The position numbers were made by a program, and so were the translations under genes. Under the pieces are notes generated by a model. The model saw nothing but the letters and a program-made list of their open reading frames with translations, did no database searches and had not been told where the DNA came from. 19,139 bases of DNA from Pseudomonadota bacterium (GTDB lineage: Bacteria > Pseudomonadota > Alphaproteobacteria > Rickettsiales > UBA1997): contig RFXY01000005.1 in the NCBI GenBank assembly GCA_009921385.1, forward strand, positions 1-19,139, in the 5' to 3' direction. Within the stretch, counting starts at the first letter, position 1; every line of letters starts with the position of its first letter. Shown piece by piece: positions 6,879-14,618 of this stretch.

Positions 6879-7391
6879 ATGGCACAAAACTTAGAAAAAC
6901 CTTCAACAAAACCAAAAACCAAATATCTTGATTGGCCAATAGAATTAATCAATCTTGCCAAAAAACAAGAAGCTTTAAATGCAATAAGCGAGCAAACAGA
7001 AGCTTTAATTGAAGAGTTATTTTTTCATATCTATCGTTTCGATGAGCAAGAAATCACTAACGGCAATATTCTTTCTTTAACCAAACAAGAATTAGCAGAT
7101 GGTTATAATTTAGACCATAACGAATTGCGATATTTTAATGTGCTTATCAAAATTCTTAATAATCTTTTTTATTTTTCCCGAAACGGGGCAATAAAAAATC
7201 TCGAAATTGTATCTTTACCCGAAAATATGTTATTAGTGGGAAAAATCGCCACTGGTAGCATAGAAAGCGATTTGTTTGCTAATTTGGTGGCAATAGTCAA
7301 CGAAGTTAATAGCCATTCGGTAATGCAACCAAAATTATCAGTTACTAACTATCATATCGAAAAATTTATTACAGATGATAACCATATCTAA
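6879..7391 (+). CDS. Hypothetical protein overlapping dusB (170 aa)
   Basis: The 170-residue protein starts MAQNLEKPSTKPKTKYLDWP and has no signal peptide or membrane segment. It looks like a soluble protein with a helical N-terminal two-thirds and some strand content around residues 105-120. There are no Cys or recognisable catalytic motifs. Its last 17 nt overlap the start of dusB in another frame, so the two are almost certainly co-transcribed and may be translationally coupled. I do not recognise the family. Base composition matches its neighbours, so there is no sign of recent transfer. Confidence 0.75.
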   Translation: MAQNLEKPSTKPKTKYLDWPIELINLAKKQEALNAISEQTEALIEELFFHIYRFDEQEITNGNILSLTKQELADGYNLDHNELRYFNVLIKILNNLFYFSRNGAIKNLEIVSLPENMLLVGKIATGSIESDLFANLVAIVNEVNSHSVMQPKLSVTNYHIEKFITDDNHI

Positions 7392-8355
7392 TCTTCAATT
7401 ACAAGGCAAAGTTTTATTGGCCCCAATGTCGGGAGTTACCGATTTGCCTTTTCGTAAATTAGTAAAAAGTTTCGGAGCAACTTTGGTGGTTTCTGAAATG
7501 ATCGCCTCAAAAGCAATGATTTTACAAACCAAAGAATCTCTCAAAAAATGTCAAAAAGAAGATGGCCAATTTCCTATGTCGGTGCAACTGGCGGGGTGCG
7601 ACCCCGAAATTATGGCAGAAGCAGCCAAACTCAACCAAGATTTAGGGGCAGATATTATCGATATCAATTTTGGCTGTCCAGTAAAAAAAGTGGTTAATAG
7701 TTTTGCAGGAAGCGCTTTAATGAAAGACGAAGAACTCGCCACCAACATTATGAAAGCAGTGGTTAAAGCGGTTTCTATTCCCGTTACCATGAAAATGAGG
7801 CTCGGCTGGAATAAAGAAAATCTTAATTCACCATCTTTGGCAAAAAAAGCCGAAGATGTTGGCATTAAAATGCTTACCGTGCACGGCAGAACCAGATGCC
7901 AAATGTATAATGGTTCTGCCGATTGGCAGGCAATTAGCCTAGTAAAACAGGCGGTAAAAATACCAGTAATCGCTAATGGCGACATTAAAAACACCGAAAA
8001 TGCCAAACAAGCTTTGTTGCTTTCTGGTGCCGATGGAGTGATGATTGGCAGAGGTTGCTATGGCAAACCGTGGTTAATTAATCAAATCAATCAAGCTTTG
8101 CACGATGTTGAAATATCAGCAACTCCTAGCATTACTACACAAAAAAACATAGTTTTACAGCACCTGCACGATATGATAGAACATTACGGGCTTGATACTG
8201 GCTTGTCTTTAGCAAAAAAACACCTTGGTTGGTATAGCTCTGGCCTAAAAGATTCGGCAGAGTTTAGGGCTAACATTAATCATCTTGATACTAGCAAAAA
8301 AGATGTAAAAGAAAAAATTATCGATTTAATTGAAAATTTTTATTGCAAGTTTTAA
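7375..8355 (+). CDS. dusB: tRNA-dihydrouridine synthase, DusB type
   Basis: The 326-residue flavoprotein reduces specific uridines in the tRNA D-loop. It has the N-terminal TIM-barrel signature LLAPMSGVTDLPFRKLV, SEMIASKAM (40-48), the catalytic Cys101 in NFGCPVKK, MKMRLGW with Lys140, TVHGRTR with His170, NGDI (201-204) and GRGCYGKPWL (225-234), which bind FMN and substrate. The C-terminal helical domain is present and the length is normal. The start ATG at 7375 overlaps the preceding gene by 17 nt. In many alphaproteobacteria dusB precedes ntrB/ntrC; here tRNA-Trp follows instead. Confidence 0.93.
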   Translation: MITISNLQLQGKVLLAPMSGVTDLPFRKLVKSFGATLVVSEMIASKAMILQTKESLKKCQKEDGQFPMSVQLAGCDPEIMAEAAKLNQDLGADIIDINFGCPVKKVVNSFAGSALMKDEELATNIMKAVVKAVSIPVTMKMRLGWNKENLNSPSLAKKAEDVGIKMLTVHGRTRCQMYNGSADWQAISLVKQAVKIPVIANGDIKNTENAKQALLLSGADGVMIGRGCYGKPWLINQINQALHDVEISATPSITTQKNIVLQHLHDMIEHYGLDTGLSLAKKHLGWYSSGLKDSAEFRANINHLDTSKKDVKEKIIDLIENFYCKF

Positions 8356-8371
8356 TTTGTTCTTTTATTAT
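8343..8371 (+). promoter_or_regulatory. Candidate promoter for tRNA-Trp
   Basis: TTGCAA (8343-8348), a 17-nt spacer and TATTAT (8366-8371) overlap the dusB stop. Transcription would start about 70 nt before the tRNA. The boxes match consensus at 4 and 5 of 6 positions, so the call is tentative. The rest of the 92-bp dusB-tRNA gap shows nothing else. Confidence 0.35.
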
Positions 8372-8447
8372 TTTATGAAAAGTTCTTTGGCTTGATGGTT
8401 ATTTCTGTTATTTGTTGTTTTTATTTCTGAAAATAGTGCTTTTTTGT

Positions 8448-8523
8448 AGGAGTGTAGCTCAATTGGTAGAGTAGCGGTCTCCAAAACCGTTGGTTGGGGG
8501 TTCGATTCCTCTCGCTCCTGCCA
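8448..8523 (+). tRNA. tRNA-Trp (CCA anticodon)
   Basis: The 76-nt sequence folds as a standard cloverleaf. The acceptor stem pairs AGGAGTG with CGCTCCT (one G-U), the D-arm contains GCTCAATTGGTAGAGTAGC, the anticodon loop CTCCAAA places CCA at 8481-8483, and the T-arm contains GGTTCGATTCC. The discriminator G and CCA tail are encoded. It closely resembles other bacterial tRNA-Trp genes. Its place just before secE and nusG is common in bacteria. Confidence 0.97.
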
Positions 8524-8594
8524 TTTTCAAAATAAATTTTCTTAAAAAATCAGTAATTTTCTTGCCAAACAAAAAATAAAAAAATTAAAAAATC

Positions 8595-8771
8595 GTGATA
8601 AAATTTTATAAAAATACTCTTGCTGAAGCAAAAAAACTATCTTTTCCTAGTTGGCAAGAAACCAAAACAACCACCACAATTATTGCAATTATTATTGGGG
8701 TTTGTTCCTTGCTGATTTTATTTGTTGACTTTATTTTTGTAAAAGTAGTCAACTTCATTTTAGGTTTTTAA
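8595..8771 (+). CDS. secE: Preprotein translocase subunit SecE
   Basis: This 58-residue frame starts at GTG 8595; an in-frame TAA at 8586 leaves no other start. It reads VIKFYKNTLAEAKKLSFPSW, matching the conserved amphipathic helix of SecE (EAKK..FPSWQET), then has one membrane span at about 27-50 and ends NFILGF. SecE clamps SecY in the SecYEG channel. The length suits the short, single-span form found outside the enteric bacteria. It lies 71 bp after tRNA-Trp and 23 bp before nusG, the classic order. Confidence 0.92.
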   Translation: MIKFYKNTLAEAKKLSFPSWQETKTTTTIIAIIIGVCSLLILFVDFIFVKVVNFILGF

Positions 8772-8794
8772 AATTCACTAATTATTTTTTCAAT

Positions 8795-9316
8795 ATGACA
8801 CAGCAAAAAAAATGGTACATCGTCAATGTTACCCCCGGTCAAGAAAATAAAACTTCTCTTGAAATAAAATCTTTACTGCAAAAAGGTGTTTTGCAAGAAT
8901 ATATCTCAGAAATCGTTGTGCCAACCAAATCTGTCGTTAGAATAAGAAGAGGGCAAAAAGTTTTAGAAGCTCAAAAAATATTCCCTGGCTATATTTTTAT
9001 TTTAGCCGACTTATCAAAATTTGTCTACGACACTGTTGTTAATTTACCTAAAGTTATTGGCATACTTGGTTCTAAAAACAATCCAAAACCAGTAACCGAC
9101 AATGAAATGCTAGAAATTTTAAAATATAATAGCAATCAAGAAAATAACATTGAAGATCACAAAAATCTACAATTTCAAATCGGCGAAACAGTAAAAATTA
9201 TTCAAGGTTCTTTTGATTCTTTCAGCGGTATTGTTGAAGAATTCGACCAAGAAAAACAAAAATTAAAAATTTCTGTTTCTATTTTTGGCAGATCATTAAA
9301 TTTTATAAGGGGCTAA
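8795..9316 (+). CDS. nusG: Transcription antitermination factor NusG, C-terminal tail altered
   Basis: The 173-residue protein has an intact N-terminal NGN domain (about 5-110, with WYIVNVTPGQE and FPGYIFI), which binds RNA polymerase, and a KOW domain (about 128-166, with GETVKIIQGSFDSFSGIVEEF), which contacts ribosomal S10 or Rho. NusG normally ends FGR(A/S)TPVELDFSQVEKx. Here FGR at 164-166 is followed only by SLNFIRG and a stop. The last two codons and the stop lie in a hairpin that begins repeat region B, so the repeat appears to have replaced the natural end. The last KOW strand may be weakened. The ribosomal genes rplK and rplA, which usually follow, are absent. Confidence 0.95.
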   Translation: MTQQKKWYIVNVTPGQENKTSLEIKSLLQKGVLQEYISEIVVPTKSVVRIRRGQKVLEAQKIFPGYIFILADLSKFVYDTVVNLPKVIGILGSKNNPKPVTDNEMLEILKYNSNQENNIEDHKNLQFQIGETVKIIQGSFDSFSGIVEEFDQEKQKLKISVSIFGRSLNFIRG

Positions 9317-9324
9317 AGCCCCTT
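9307..9324 (+). terminator. GC-rich hairpin over the nusG stop, possible terminator
   Basis: AAGGGGC (9307-9313) pairs with GCCCCTT (9318-9324), with the stop codon TAA inside a TAAA loop. A T-rich run occurs only about 20 nt later, so it is not a textbook terminator. It resembles the CCCCTT/AAGGGG boxes of the repeat family and is best seen as the left edge of region B. Confidence 0.5.
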
Positions 9325-9636
9325 CGTTTCGATCTAAATCCCCCTTTTTTTGGTGCAGGTTGGCAAGCATTGTTCGATCTAAATTCCCCTTCCCGTGGAA
9401 GGGGTGGATTTTCGCATAAGTGCAACTTATGCGAAAAGACCAAGGTAGTGTCGGCAACACACGGTAGAATCTCTTCGAAAAAACATCTGCGATCGGCTAC
9501 CGACACTACCCCGCCCGCTATCGCGGGCACCCCTTCTACAAGAAGGGGAATATCCGAGATCTGGTTGCTGACACTACCCCGCCCTCGCTTCGCCCGCCAC
9601 CTCTTCGTTAGTGCACTGCTTGCCTACACTACCTTT
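9325..9636. repeat. Repeat region B: palindromic mosaic between convergent genes
   Basis: This gene-free block separates the ends of nusG and the aminotransferase gene. Its modules are: a C/T-rich left edge sharing TTCGATCTAAAT with region A; a CCCCTTCC/GGAAGGGG box near 9386-9404; a 12-bp hairpin TTTTCGCATAAG/CTTATGCGAAAA (9409-9420/9426-9437); the long stem 9444-9454/9500-9510; the hairpin GCCCGC/GCGGGC (9513-9518/9523-9528); and CCCCTTCTACAAGAAGGGG at 9530-9548. A worn half-unit follows to about 9636. Open frames on both strands here translate repeat sequence only. Confidence 0.9.
9444..9510. repeat. Long stem module, region B copy
   Basis: GGTAGTGTCGG (9444-9454) pairs with CCGACACTACC (9500-9510) around a 45-nt interior nearly identical to that of region C. 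The C9452-G9502 pair replaces the T-A pair of region A. Confidence 0.85.
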
Positions 9637-9644
9637 TGACAATT

Positions 9645-10823
9645 TTAAAAAGCGGTTTTAAGCCTTTGGGTGGCTAAAACCATTTCTGCTTGAGTGCGAA
9701 TCATCGAAAATCGCACATAACCTTCGCCATTTGCACCAAAAGAACTACCAGGAGACATTGCCACACCGCAAGAAAGAATCATTTCTTTACAAAATTCAAA
9801 AGAACTCAAATGAGCAAATTTTGGCGGTATTTTTGCCCAAGCAAACATACTGGCTCTTGGTTTGTCAATTTGCCAGCCCAATTCTTTAGCAAACAAATTA
9901 ACAAAAAACTCACCTCTTTGTTGATAAAGCAACCGTAAATCAACAAGATATTGGTCGCTTTTACTTGATAAAGCAGAGGCCGCCACAATTTGTAGGGGCG
10001 AAAACGAACCGTAATCGAGGTAGGATTTAATTTTATATAAAGCAGAAATTAGGGTTTCGTTACCAACAGCAAAGCCAACCCTGGTGCCCGCCATTGAATA
10101 AGATTTTGAAACCGAAGAAAACTCAATAGCAATGTCAATTGCCCCCTTGGCTTCTAAGATAGAATTTGGCTTGTGTTCGGGCTTAAAATATAGCTCGCAA
10201 TAGGCAATATCAGAAACAATATAAATTTCATGTTTTTTGCAAAAATTTACTAATTCTTGATAAAAAGATAAATCAACAATTTCGGTGGTAGGATTGCAAG
10301 GATAACTAACAATCACCGCCTGTGGTTTTTGGCTAGCATTTTCAACTAAATGTACAAATTTTTGCAAAAACTCGCTAGCAGACAAAGCATTGATAGGCAT
10401 AGTTTTTGCTTTAGCAATGGTAAAAGCAAAAGTGTGAATAGGATAAGAAGGCGAAGGAACACAAATATAGTTTTTACTATCGGCAATGGCGGTTGCAAAA
10501 GAGGCAATACCCTCTTTTGCCCCGATAGTTACCAAAGCTTGAGTTTGATAATTTAAACCAACGGCGAATCTTCGTTGATAATAGTCAACAATTGCCCTTT
10601 TTAAAATTTCAATACCGCCTGTAACAGAATAGCCATAGAGCTTGGGATCTTTACTTAACATCGCCAACTCTTCCATAATATGCACTGGCGGGGCAGAATC
10701 GGGGTTGCCCATGCCAAAATCGATAATTTCAAGACCGTTATCTTTGGCTTGGTTTTTTAATTGATAAATAGAAGCAAAAACATAAGGCGGAAGTTCGCTA
10801 GTAAGATAAAAATTTTGTTGCAT
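9645..10823 (-). CDS. Class I/II aminotransferase, AlaC-like
   Basis: The 392-residue PLP enzyme resembles AlaC-type glutamate-pyruvate aminotransferases and LL-diaminopimelate aminotransferases. It has LPPYVFASI (11-19), DFGMGNPD (35-42), IGAKEGIA (100-107), PSPSYPIH (123-130), YPCNPTT (174-180), Asp205 and Tyr208 for the cofactor, SVSKSYSMAGTRVGF with the Schiff-base Lys240, and a C-terminal YVRFSMI with the substrate-carboxylate Arg. It probably makes alanine from pyruvate and glutamate, although related enzymes serve lysine or aspartate metabolism. It starts 4 bp after the guaB stop, so the two form an operon. It converges on nusG across repeat region B. Confidence 0.85.
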   Translation of the reverse strand: MQQNFYLTSELPPYVFASIYQLKNQAKDNGLEIIDFGMGNPDSAPPVHIMEELAMLSKDPKLYGYSVTGGIEILKRAIVDYYQRRFAVGLNYQTQALVTIGAKEGIASFATAIADSKNYICVPSPSYPIHTFAFTIAKAKTMPINALSASEFLQKFVHLVENASQKPQAVIVSYPCNPTTEIVDLSFYQELVNFCKKHEIYIVSDIAYCELYFKPEHKPNSILEAKGAIDIAIEFSSVSKSYSMAGTRVGFAVGNETLISALYKIKSYLDYGSFSPLQIVAASALSSKSDQYLVDLRLLYQQRGEFFVNLFAKELGWQIDKPRASMFAWAKIPPKFAHLSSFEFCKEMILSCGVAMSPGSSFGANGEGYVRFSMIRTQAEMVLATQRLKTAF

Positions 10824-10827
10824 AAAA

Positions 10828-12324
10828 TTAATTTTCTGTTGTGTAATTAGGAGCCTCAGAAGTTATGGTGATAGAATGAGGGTGCGATTCTCTTAGCCCA
10901 GAGTTGGTAATTTGCACAAAAGTGCAGTTTTGTTGCATTGCCTCAATATTGGCATTACCTGTGTAGCCCATGGCCGCCTTTAAACCGCCAACCAATTGAT
11001 GCAAAACATCGGCAACTGGACCTTTGTAGGGCACCCTGCCCTCAACTCCTTCTGGCACTAATTTTAGTTTATCGGCAACATCTTGCTGAAAATAACGATC
11101 TGCCGAGCCTTTTGCCATCGCCGAAATAGAACCCATACCGCGATAAACTTTATAAGATCGACCTTTAAACAAAACTATTTCACCTGGAGTTTCTTCGGTG
11201 CCCGCCAATAAACCGCCCAACATCACCATACTAGCACCTGCCGCTATTGCCTTGGCAACATCGCCAGAAAAACGAATACCGCCATCAGAAATCACAGGAA
11301 TTTGGTGTTGAAAGCAATAAGAGTAAACATCAAACAAAGCCGAAAGTTGTGGCACACCAACCCCAGCAACCACTCTGGTGGTGCAAATTGAACCTGGACC
11401 AATGCCAACCTTTACAGCATTTGCCCCAGCATCAATTAGGGCTTTCGCCGCCTCAGCAGTGGCAATATTGCCTGCAATAACATCTTGTTTTGGATAGAGT
11501 TTTTTGATTTCTCTTAATGTTTCAAGCACCCCTTGCGAATGACCATGAGCAGTGTCGATGATGATAATATCTACCTCGGCATCAATTAAATGCTCAGCTC
11601 TTTTTAAACCTTCTTTGCCCACAGAAGTGGCGGCCGCCACCAATAATCGACCTTTTTTATCTTTAGAAGCCAACGGAAATTGCTTGGTTTTTTCTATATC
11701 TTTACCTGTCATAAGACCAATACAATTATTATTTTTATCGGTGATGATAATTCTTTCAATTTTATGTTTATGAAGCAAATTTTTGGCTTCGGTTTTGCTA
11801 ATGTCTAAGCCAGCAGTTACTAGGTTTTGCGAAGTCATTAATTGAGAAATCGGCTGTTTTTTGTCGGTGGCAAATCGCACATCGCGATTAGTGAGAATGC
11901 CCACCAATTTTTTTGAATTATTTTCTACCACAGGAATGCCCGAAATGTTATGCTCTTTCATTAATTCTAAAGCATTAACCAAAGTAGCATTATGTTCGAT
12001 CGTTACTGGATCTAGAACCATACCAGACTCAAATCTTTTCACTTTTCTTACTTCTTCTGCCTGCTCTTTGATGGTAAAATTTTTGTGAATGCACCCAATG
12101 CCTCCATTTTGAGCCATGGCAATGGCAAGCCTGCTTTCGGTGACAGTATCCATGGCCGCAGAAATAATAGGAATTTCTAGGCTAATATTGTTGGTAATTT
12201 GAGTTTTGGTGTGAGCCGACGACGGCAAAACATTTGAAAATGCTGGTTTTAACAACACATCATCAAAAGTAAAACAAGTGCTGGGCTGTTGAAAAACAAG
12301 TTGCGAAACAGATTTTTTTGACAT
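10828..12324 (-). CDS. guaB: IMP dehydrogenase
   Basis: The enzyme oxidises IMP to XMP with NAD+, the committed step of GMP synthesis. I chose the ATG at 12324 ([11 protein letters not shown]), giving 498 residues, the usual length; an upstream ATG at 12366 would add 14 atypical residues. In this numbering it has FDDVLLKP near 21-28, SAAMDTV near 55-61, two CBS domains at about 104-213 within the TIM barrel, [11 protein letters not shown] with catalytic Cys314, [11 protein letters not shown] near 345-355, and the flap motif ADRYFQ near 408-413. All key residues are intact. It is divergent from the Fur-family gene across a short shared promoter region. Confidence 0.95.
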   Translation of the reverse strand: MSKKSVSQLVFQQPSTCFTFDDVLLKPAFSNVLPSSAHTKTQITNNISLEIPIISAAMDTVTESRLAIAMAQNGGIGCIHKNFTIKEQAEEVRKVKRFESGMVLDPVTIEHNATLVNALELMKEHNISGIPVVENNSKKLVGILTNRDVRFATDKKQPISQLMTSQNLVTAGLDISKTEAKNLLHKHKIERIIITDKNNNCIGLMTGKDIEKTKQFPLASKDKKGRLLVAAATSVGKEGLKRAEHLIDAEVDIIIIDTAHGHSQGVLETLREIKKLYPKQDVIAGNIATAEAAKALIDAGANAVKVGIGPGSICTTRVVAGVGVPQLSALFDVYSYCFQHQIPVISDGGIRFSGDVAKAIAAGASMVMLGGLLAGTEETPGEIVLFKGRSYKVYRGMGSISAMAKGSADRYFQQDVADKLKLVPEGVEGRVPYKGPVADVLHQLVGGLKAAMGYTGNANIEAMQQNCTFVQITNSGLRESHPHSITITSEAPNYTTEN

Positions 12325-12344
12325 AAAATAACCTACAAACAAAG

Positions 12345-12374
12345 TTGATTGAAAAAAAGATATCATTTTAAAAT
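12345..12374 (+). promoter_or_regulatory. Candidate promoter of the Fur-family gene with an overlapping palindrome
   Basis: TTGATT (12345-12350), an 18-nt spacer and TAAAAT (12369-12374) face the regulator gene. A perfect 14-bp palindrome, TCATTTTAAAATGA (12363-12376), covers the -10 box. That would suit a homodimeric repressor, for example autoregulation, but A/T-rich palindromes of this size also arise by chance. Confidence 0.4.
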
Positions 12375-12427
12375 GAAATATTATAAAATAAACGAAAATA
12401 AAATACTAATCAAAAATTGCACTTTTT

Positions 12428-12838
12428 ATGCCAAATTTAGTAGAAATTTGTTTAAAAAAAAACATTAAACTTACCAACCACCGCAAAATCATCGCTCAAA
12501 TCATTTCTGAAAGCACCGATCATCCAGATGTAGAAGAGCTTTATCGCAAAGCTTATTTTATGAATCCAAAAATCGGCATCGCCACTGTGTATCGGGCGGT
12601 AAAAATGTTTGAAGATTTAGGTTTAATCGCTCGGCACGATTTTTTAGGCAAAGGTAAATCTCGCTACGAAGTTCTAGAAGACGACCACCACGACCATTTA
12701 ATTGATATCACCAACAATCAAGTGCACGAATTTTTTAATGCCGAACTTGAAAATTTAAAAACCAAAATTGCCCACGAAATGGGCTTTGAACTAATCGGGC
12801 ACAAGCTCGAACTTTATTGCAAACCACTCAAAAAATAA
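12428..12838 (+). CDS. Fur-family transcriptional regulator
   Basis: The 136-residue protein has the winged-helix DNA-binding domain of the Fur family (LTNHRKIIAQII at 15-26, HPDVEELY at 32-39, IGIATVYRAVKMFEDLGLI at 49-67) and the metal-binding HHDH (87-90) in its dimerisation domain. The CxxC motifs that hold structural zinc in many Fur proteins are missing: the site reads LIDITNNQVHEF. This is seen in alphaproteobacterial Fur, Mur and Irr relatives. It could sense iron, manganese or haem; the sequence does not decide. It leads a plus-strand run with homoserine kinase (17 bp later) and Fic. Confidence 0.9.
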   Translation: MPNLVEICLKKNIKLTNHRKIIAQIISESTDHPDVEELYRKAYFMNPKIGIATVYRAVKMFEDLGLIARHDFLGKGKSRYEVLEDDHHDHLIDITNNQVHEFFNAELENLKTKIAHEMGFELIGHKLELYCKPLKK

Positions 12839-12855
12839 ATATAATTTTTCATTTT

Positions 12856-13824
12856 ATGGCAGTTCACACCAAGATCACCGCTTTACAATTACAACAACAC
12901 TTGCAACAATATAGCATTGGCGATTTGGTTGATTTTAGCGAAATTTTGCAAGGCATTGATAATTCTAATTTTATTATCAACACCACTTGCAACAAATATA
13001 TTTTTACCATTTTTGAAAGCCGAATTCAACCGCAAGAACTGCCGTTTTTCTTGAATTTAAAACAGCATCTCGCCAGCAAAAACATTTCTTGCCCCAAGCC
13101 AATTTTAAACAACTCTAAACAAAACATCACTTATCTCAACAATAAACCAACCGCCATCGTGAGTTTTCTTGCTGGCAAAACCCTTAGCCCAAATGCCGAT
13201 GGCTATTACCACGATATCACCAAAAATCATTGCCAACAAGTGGGCGAAACACTGGCTAAAATGCATCTTGCCACCCTTGATTTTCAGCAAAAAAGAGTAA
13301 ACGATTTAGGTTGCCTACATTTTAGCAAGTTTTTTAACAAGTTTTCTTCGAAAGTTGGTGATTCTGCCAATTTTATTTGGCAAGTGCTTGATTTTTTACA
13401 ACAAAATTGGCAAGAAAACCTGCCAAATATTGCTTGTCACCTCGATTTATTTCCTGACAATATATTTTTTGATGCACAGCAAAATTTATCGGGGGTGATT
13501 GATTTTTACTTTGCCGGCAACGATTTAGCAGTTTATGATTTTGCCATTGTTTGCAATGCTTGGTGCTTTGATTGCACCACTTTTAACCCGCAAAAATATC
13601 AGGCTTTACTTGCTGGTTATCAAAAAATTCGAGCATTTAGCAAAGAAGAGCTAGATTTTTTGCCTATCGCCAGCATTTCTGCGAGTTTAAGATTTTACCT
13701 CACTCGTTTGCACGATAAAATTTTTACCAGCCAAAATTCACTCGTTACCATCAAAGACCCAGCCGAATATTTAGCTAAACTAAACTATTTTTGGCAAAAT
13801 AAAAATTCTTCAATATGGTTTTAG
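12856..13824 (+). CDS. thrB: Homoserine kinase, type II (ThrB, APH-fold)
   Basis: The ATG at 12856 (MAVHTKITALQLQ) matches the usual ThrB N-terminus and gives 322 residues; an upstream in-frame ATG at 12817 overlaps the regulator gene. It belongs to the aminoglycoside-phosphotransferase fold form of homoserine kinase, making O-phosphohomoserine for threonine synthesis. It shows GIDNSNF (33-39), the catalytic loop CHLDLFPDN with His195, Asp197 and Asn202, and VIDFYFAGND with metal-binding Asp216. The last 10 nt overlap the Fic gene. Threonine synthesis here and a threonine dehydrogenase at 1835-2785 imply active threonine turnover. Confidence 0.88.
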   Translation: MAVHTKITALQLQQHLQQYSIGDLVDFSEILQGIDNSNFIINTTCNKYIFTIFESRIQPQELPFFLNLKQHLASKNISCPKPILNNSKQNITYLNNKPTAIVSFLAGKTLSPNADGYYHDITKNHCQQVGETLAKMHLATLDFQQKRVNDLGCLHFSKFFNKFSSKVGDSANFIWQVLDFLQQNWQENLPNIACHLDLFPDNIFFDAQQNLSGVIDFYFAGNDLAVYDFAIVCNAWCFDCTTFNPQKYQALLAGYQKIRAFSKEELDFLPIASISASLRFYLTRLHDKIFTSQNSLVTIKDPAEYLAKLNYFWQNKNSSIWF

Positions 13825-14420
13825 CCAACAAACTCAACATCACAGATCAATTAGAGTTAAACAAAGCCGAAGAAAAAATCAGCAAACAACAAGCAAAGCA
13901 ACTGTTTGAAAGTGGCAAAATTAATCAAATAGAGGTTGGCACTTTTTATGGTTTGGCAGAAATTCATCGTTTTTTGTTTGGCGATATCTACAATTTTGCT
14001 GGCAAGTTAAGAGAGGTAAATATTGCTAAAGGCAATTTTCGTTTTGCTTCGGTTATGTATTTAGAGCAAGCCGTTGATTTTGTTAGCAAAATGCCTCAAC
14101 ATAATTTTACACAAATTATCGAAAAATATGTCGAAATGAACATCGCCCATCCATTTCGCGAAGGCAACGGCAGAGCAACCCGTATTTGGCTTGATTTAAT
14201 CTTAAAAAAAGAATTAAAACAGATAATAAATTGGAATTTAGTTGATAAAAACAACTATTTAATGGCGATGGAGCGAAGTGTGATAAAAGATCTAGAAATC
14301 AAACAACTTTTGCAACAAGCTCTCATCACTCAAATTAACGATCGTAAGTTGTTTATGAAAGGCATAGACATTAGCTATTTTTATGAAGGCTACAGCCAAT
14401 TTATCACCGAAGATTTATAA
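13815..14420 (+). CDS. Fic domain protein, probable adenylyltransferase with C-terminal inhibitory motif
   Basis: The 201-residue protein has a complete Fic catalytic motif HPFREGNGRATR (112-123) with His112, and upstream FAGKLREVNI and GNFRFA segments typical of the target-binding flap. Fic enzymes usually transfer AMP from ATP to protein hydroxyls. Near the C-terminus SYFYEG (187-192) matches the self-inhibitory motif [S/T]xxxE[G/N], with Glu191 as the arginine-blocking residue; this position is that of class III, single-chain regulated Fic proteins. No separate antitoxin gene is adjacent, which agrees. It overlaps the end of thrB by 10 nt and is followed by repeat region C. The targets are unknown. 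Confidence 0.9.
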   Translation: MVLANKLNITDQLELNKAEEKISKQQAKQLFESGKINQIEVGTFYGLAEIHRFLFGDIYNFAGKLREVNIAKGNFRFASVMYLEQAVDFVSKMPQHNFTQIIEKYVEMNIAHPFREGNGRATRIWLDLILKKELKQIINWNLVDKNNYLMAMERSVIKDLEIKQLLQQALITQINDRKLFMKGIDISYFYEGYSQFITEDL

Positions 14421-14529
14421 AAACTGGGGCAAAATTCCCCTTTTTTAGAAGGGGAATTCAGACCGAATGCGGTGTAAAATTCCCCTTCTGTAGAAGGGGT
14501 GGATTTTTTTGCGATAGCAAAAAAAAGAC

Positions 14530-14600
14530 GGGGTAGTGTCGGCAACACACGGTGGGATCTCTTCGAAAAAACATCTTCGATCGTCTACCGACACTACCCC
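14530..14600. repeat. Long stem module, region C copy
   Basis: GGGGTAGTGTCGG (14530-14542) pairs perfectly over 13 bp with CCGACACTACCCC (14588-14600). The interior matches region B at most positions. Confidence 0.87.
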
Positions 14601-14618
14601 GTCGACCTTCGGTCGCCA

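Noticed and set aside
7551..8006. 151-codon frame antisense to dusB
   Set aside because: It is a mirror of the highly conserved DusB coding frame, with no independent start signal or recognisable protein.
9303..9639. Open frames on both strands across region B
   Set aside because: They consist of repeat sequence in alternate frames and share translated strings with regions A and C because the DNA repeats.
10938..12088. Several short plus-strand frames opposite guaB
   Set aside because: They are antisense shadows of a fully conserved IMP dehydrogenase gene.
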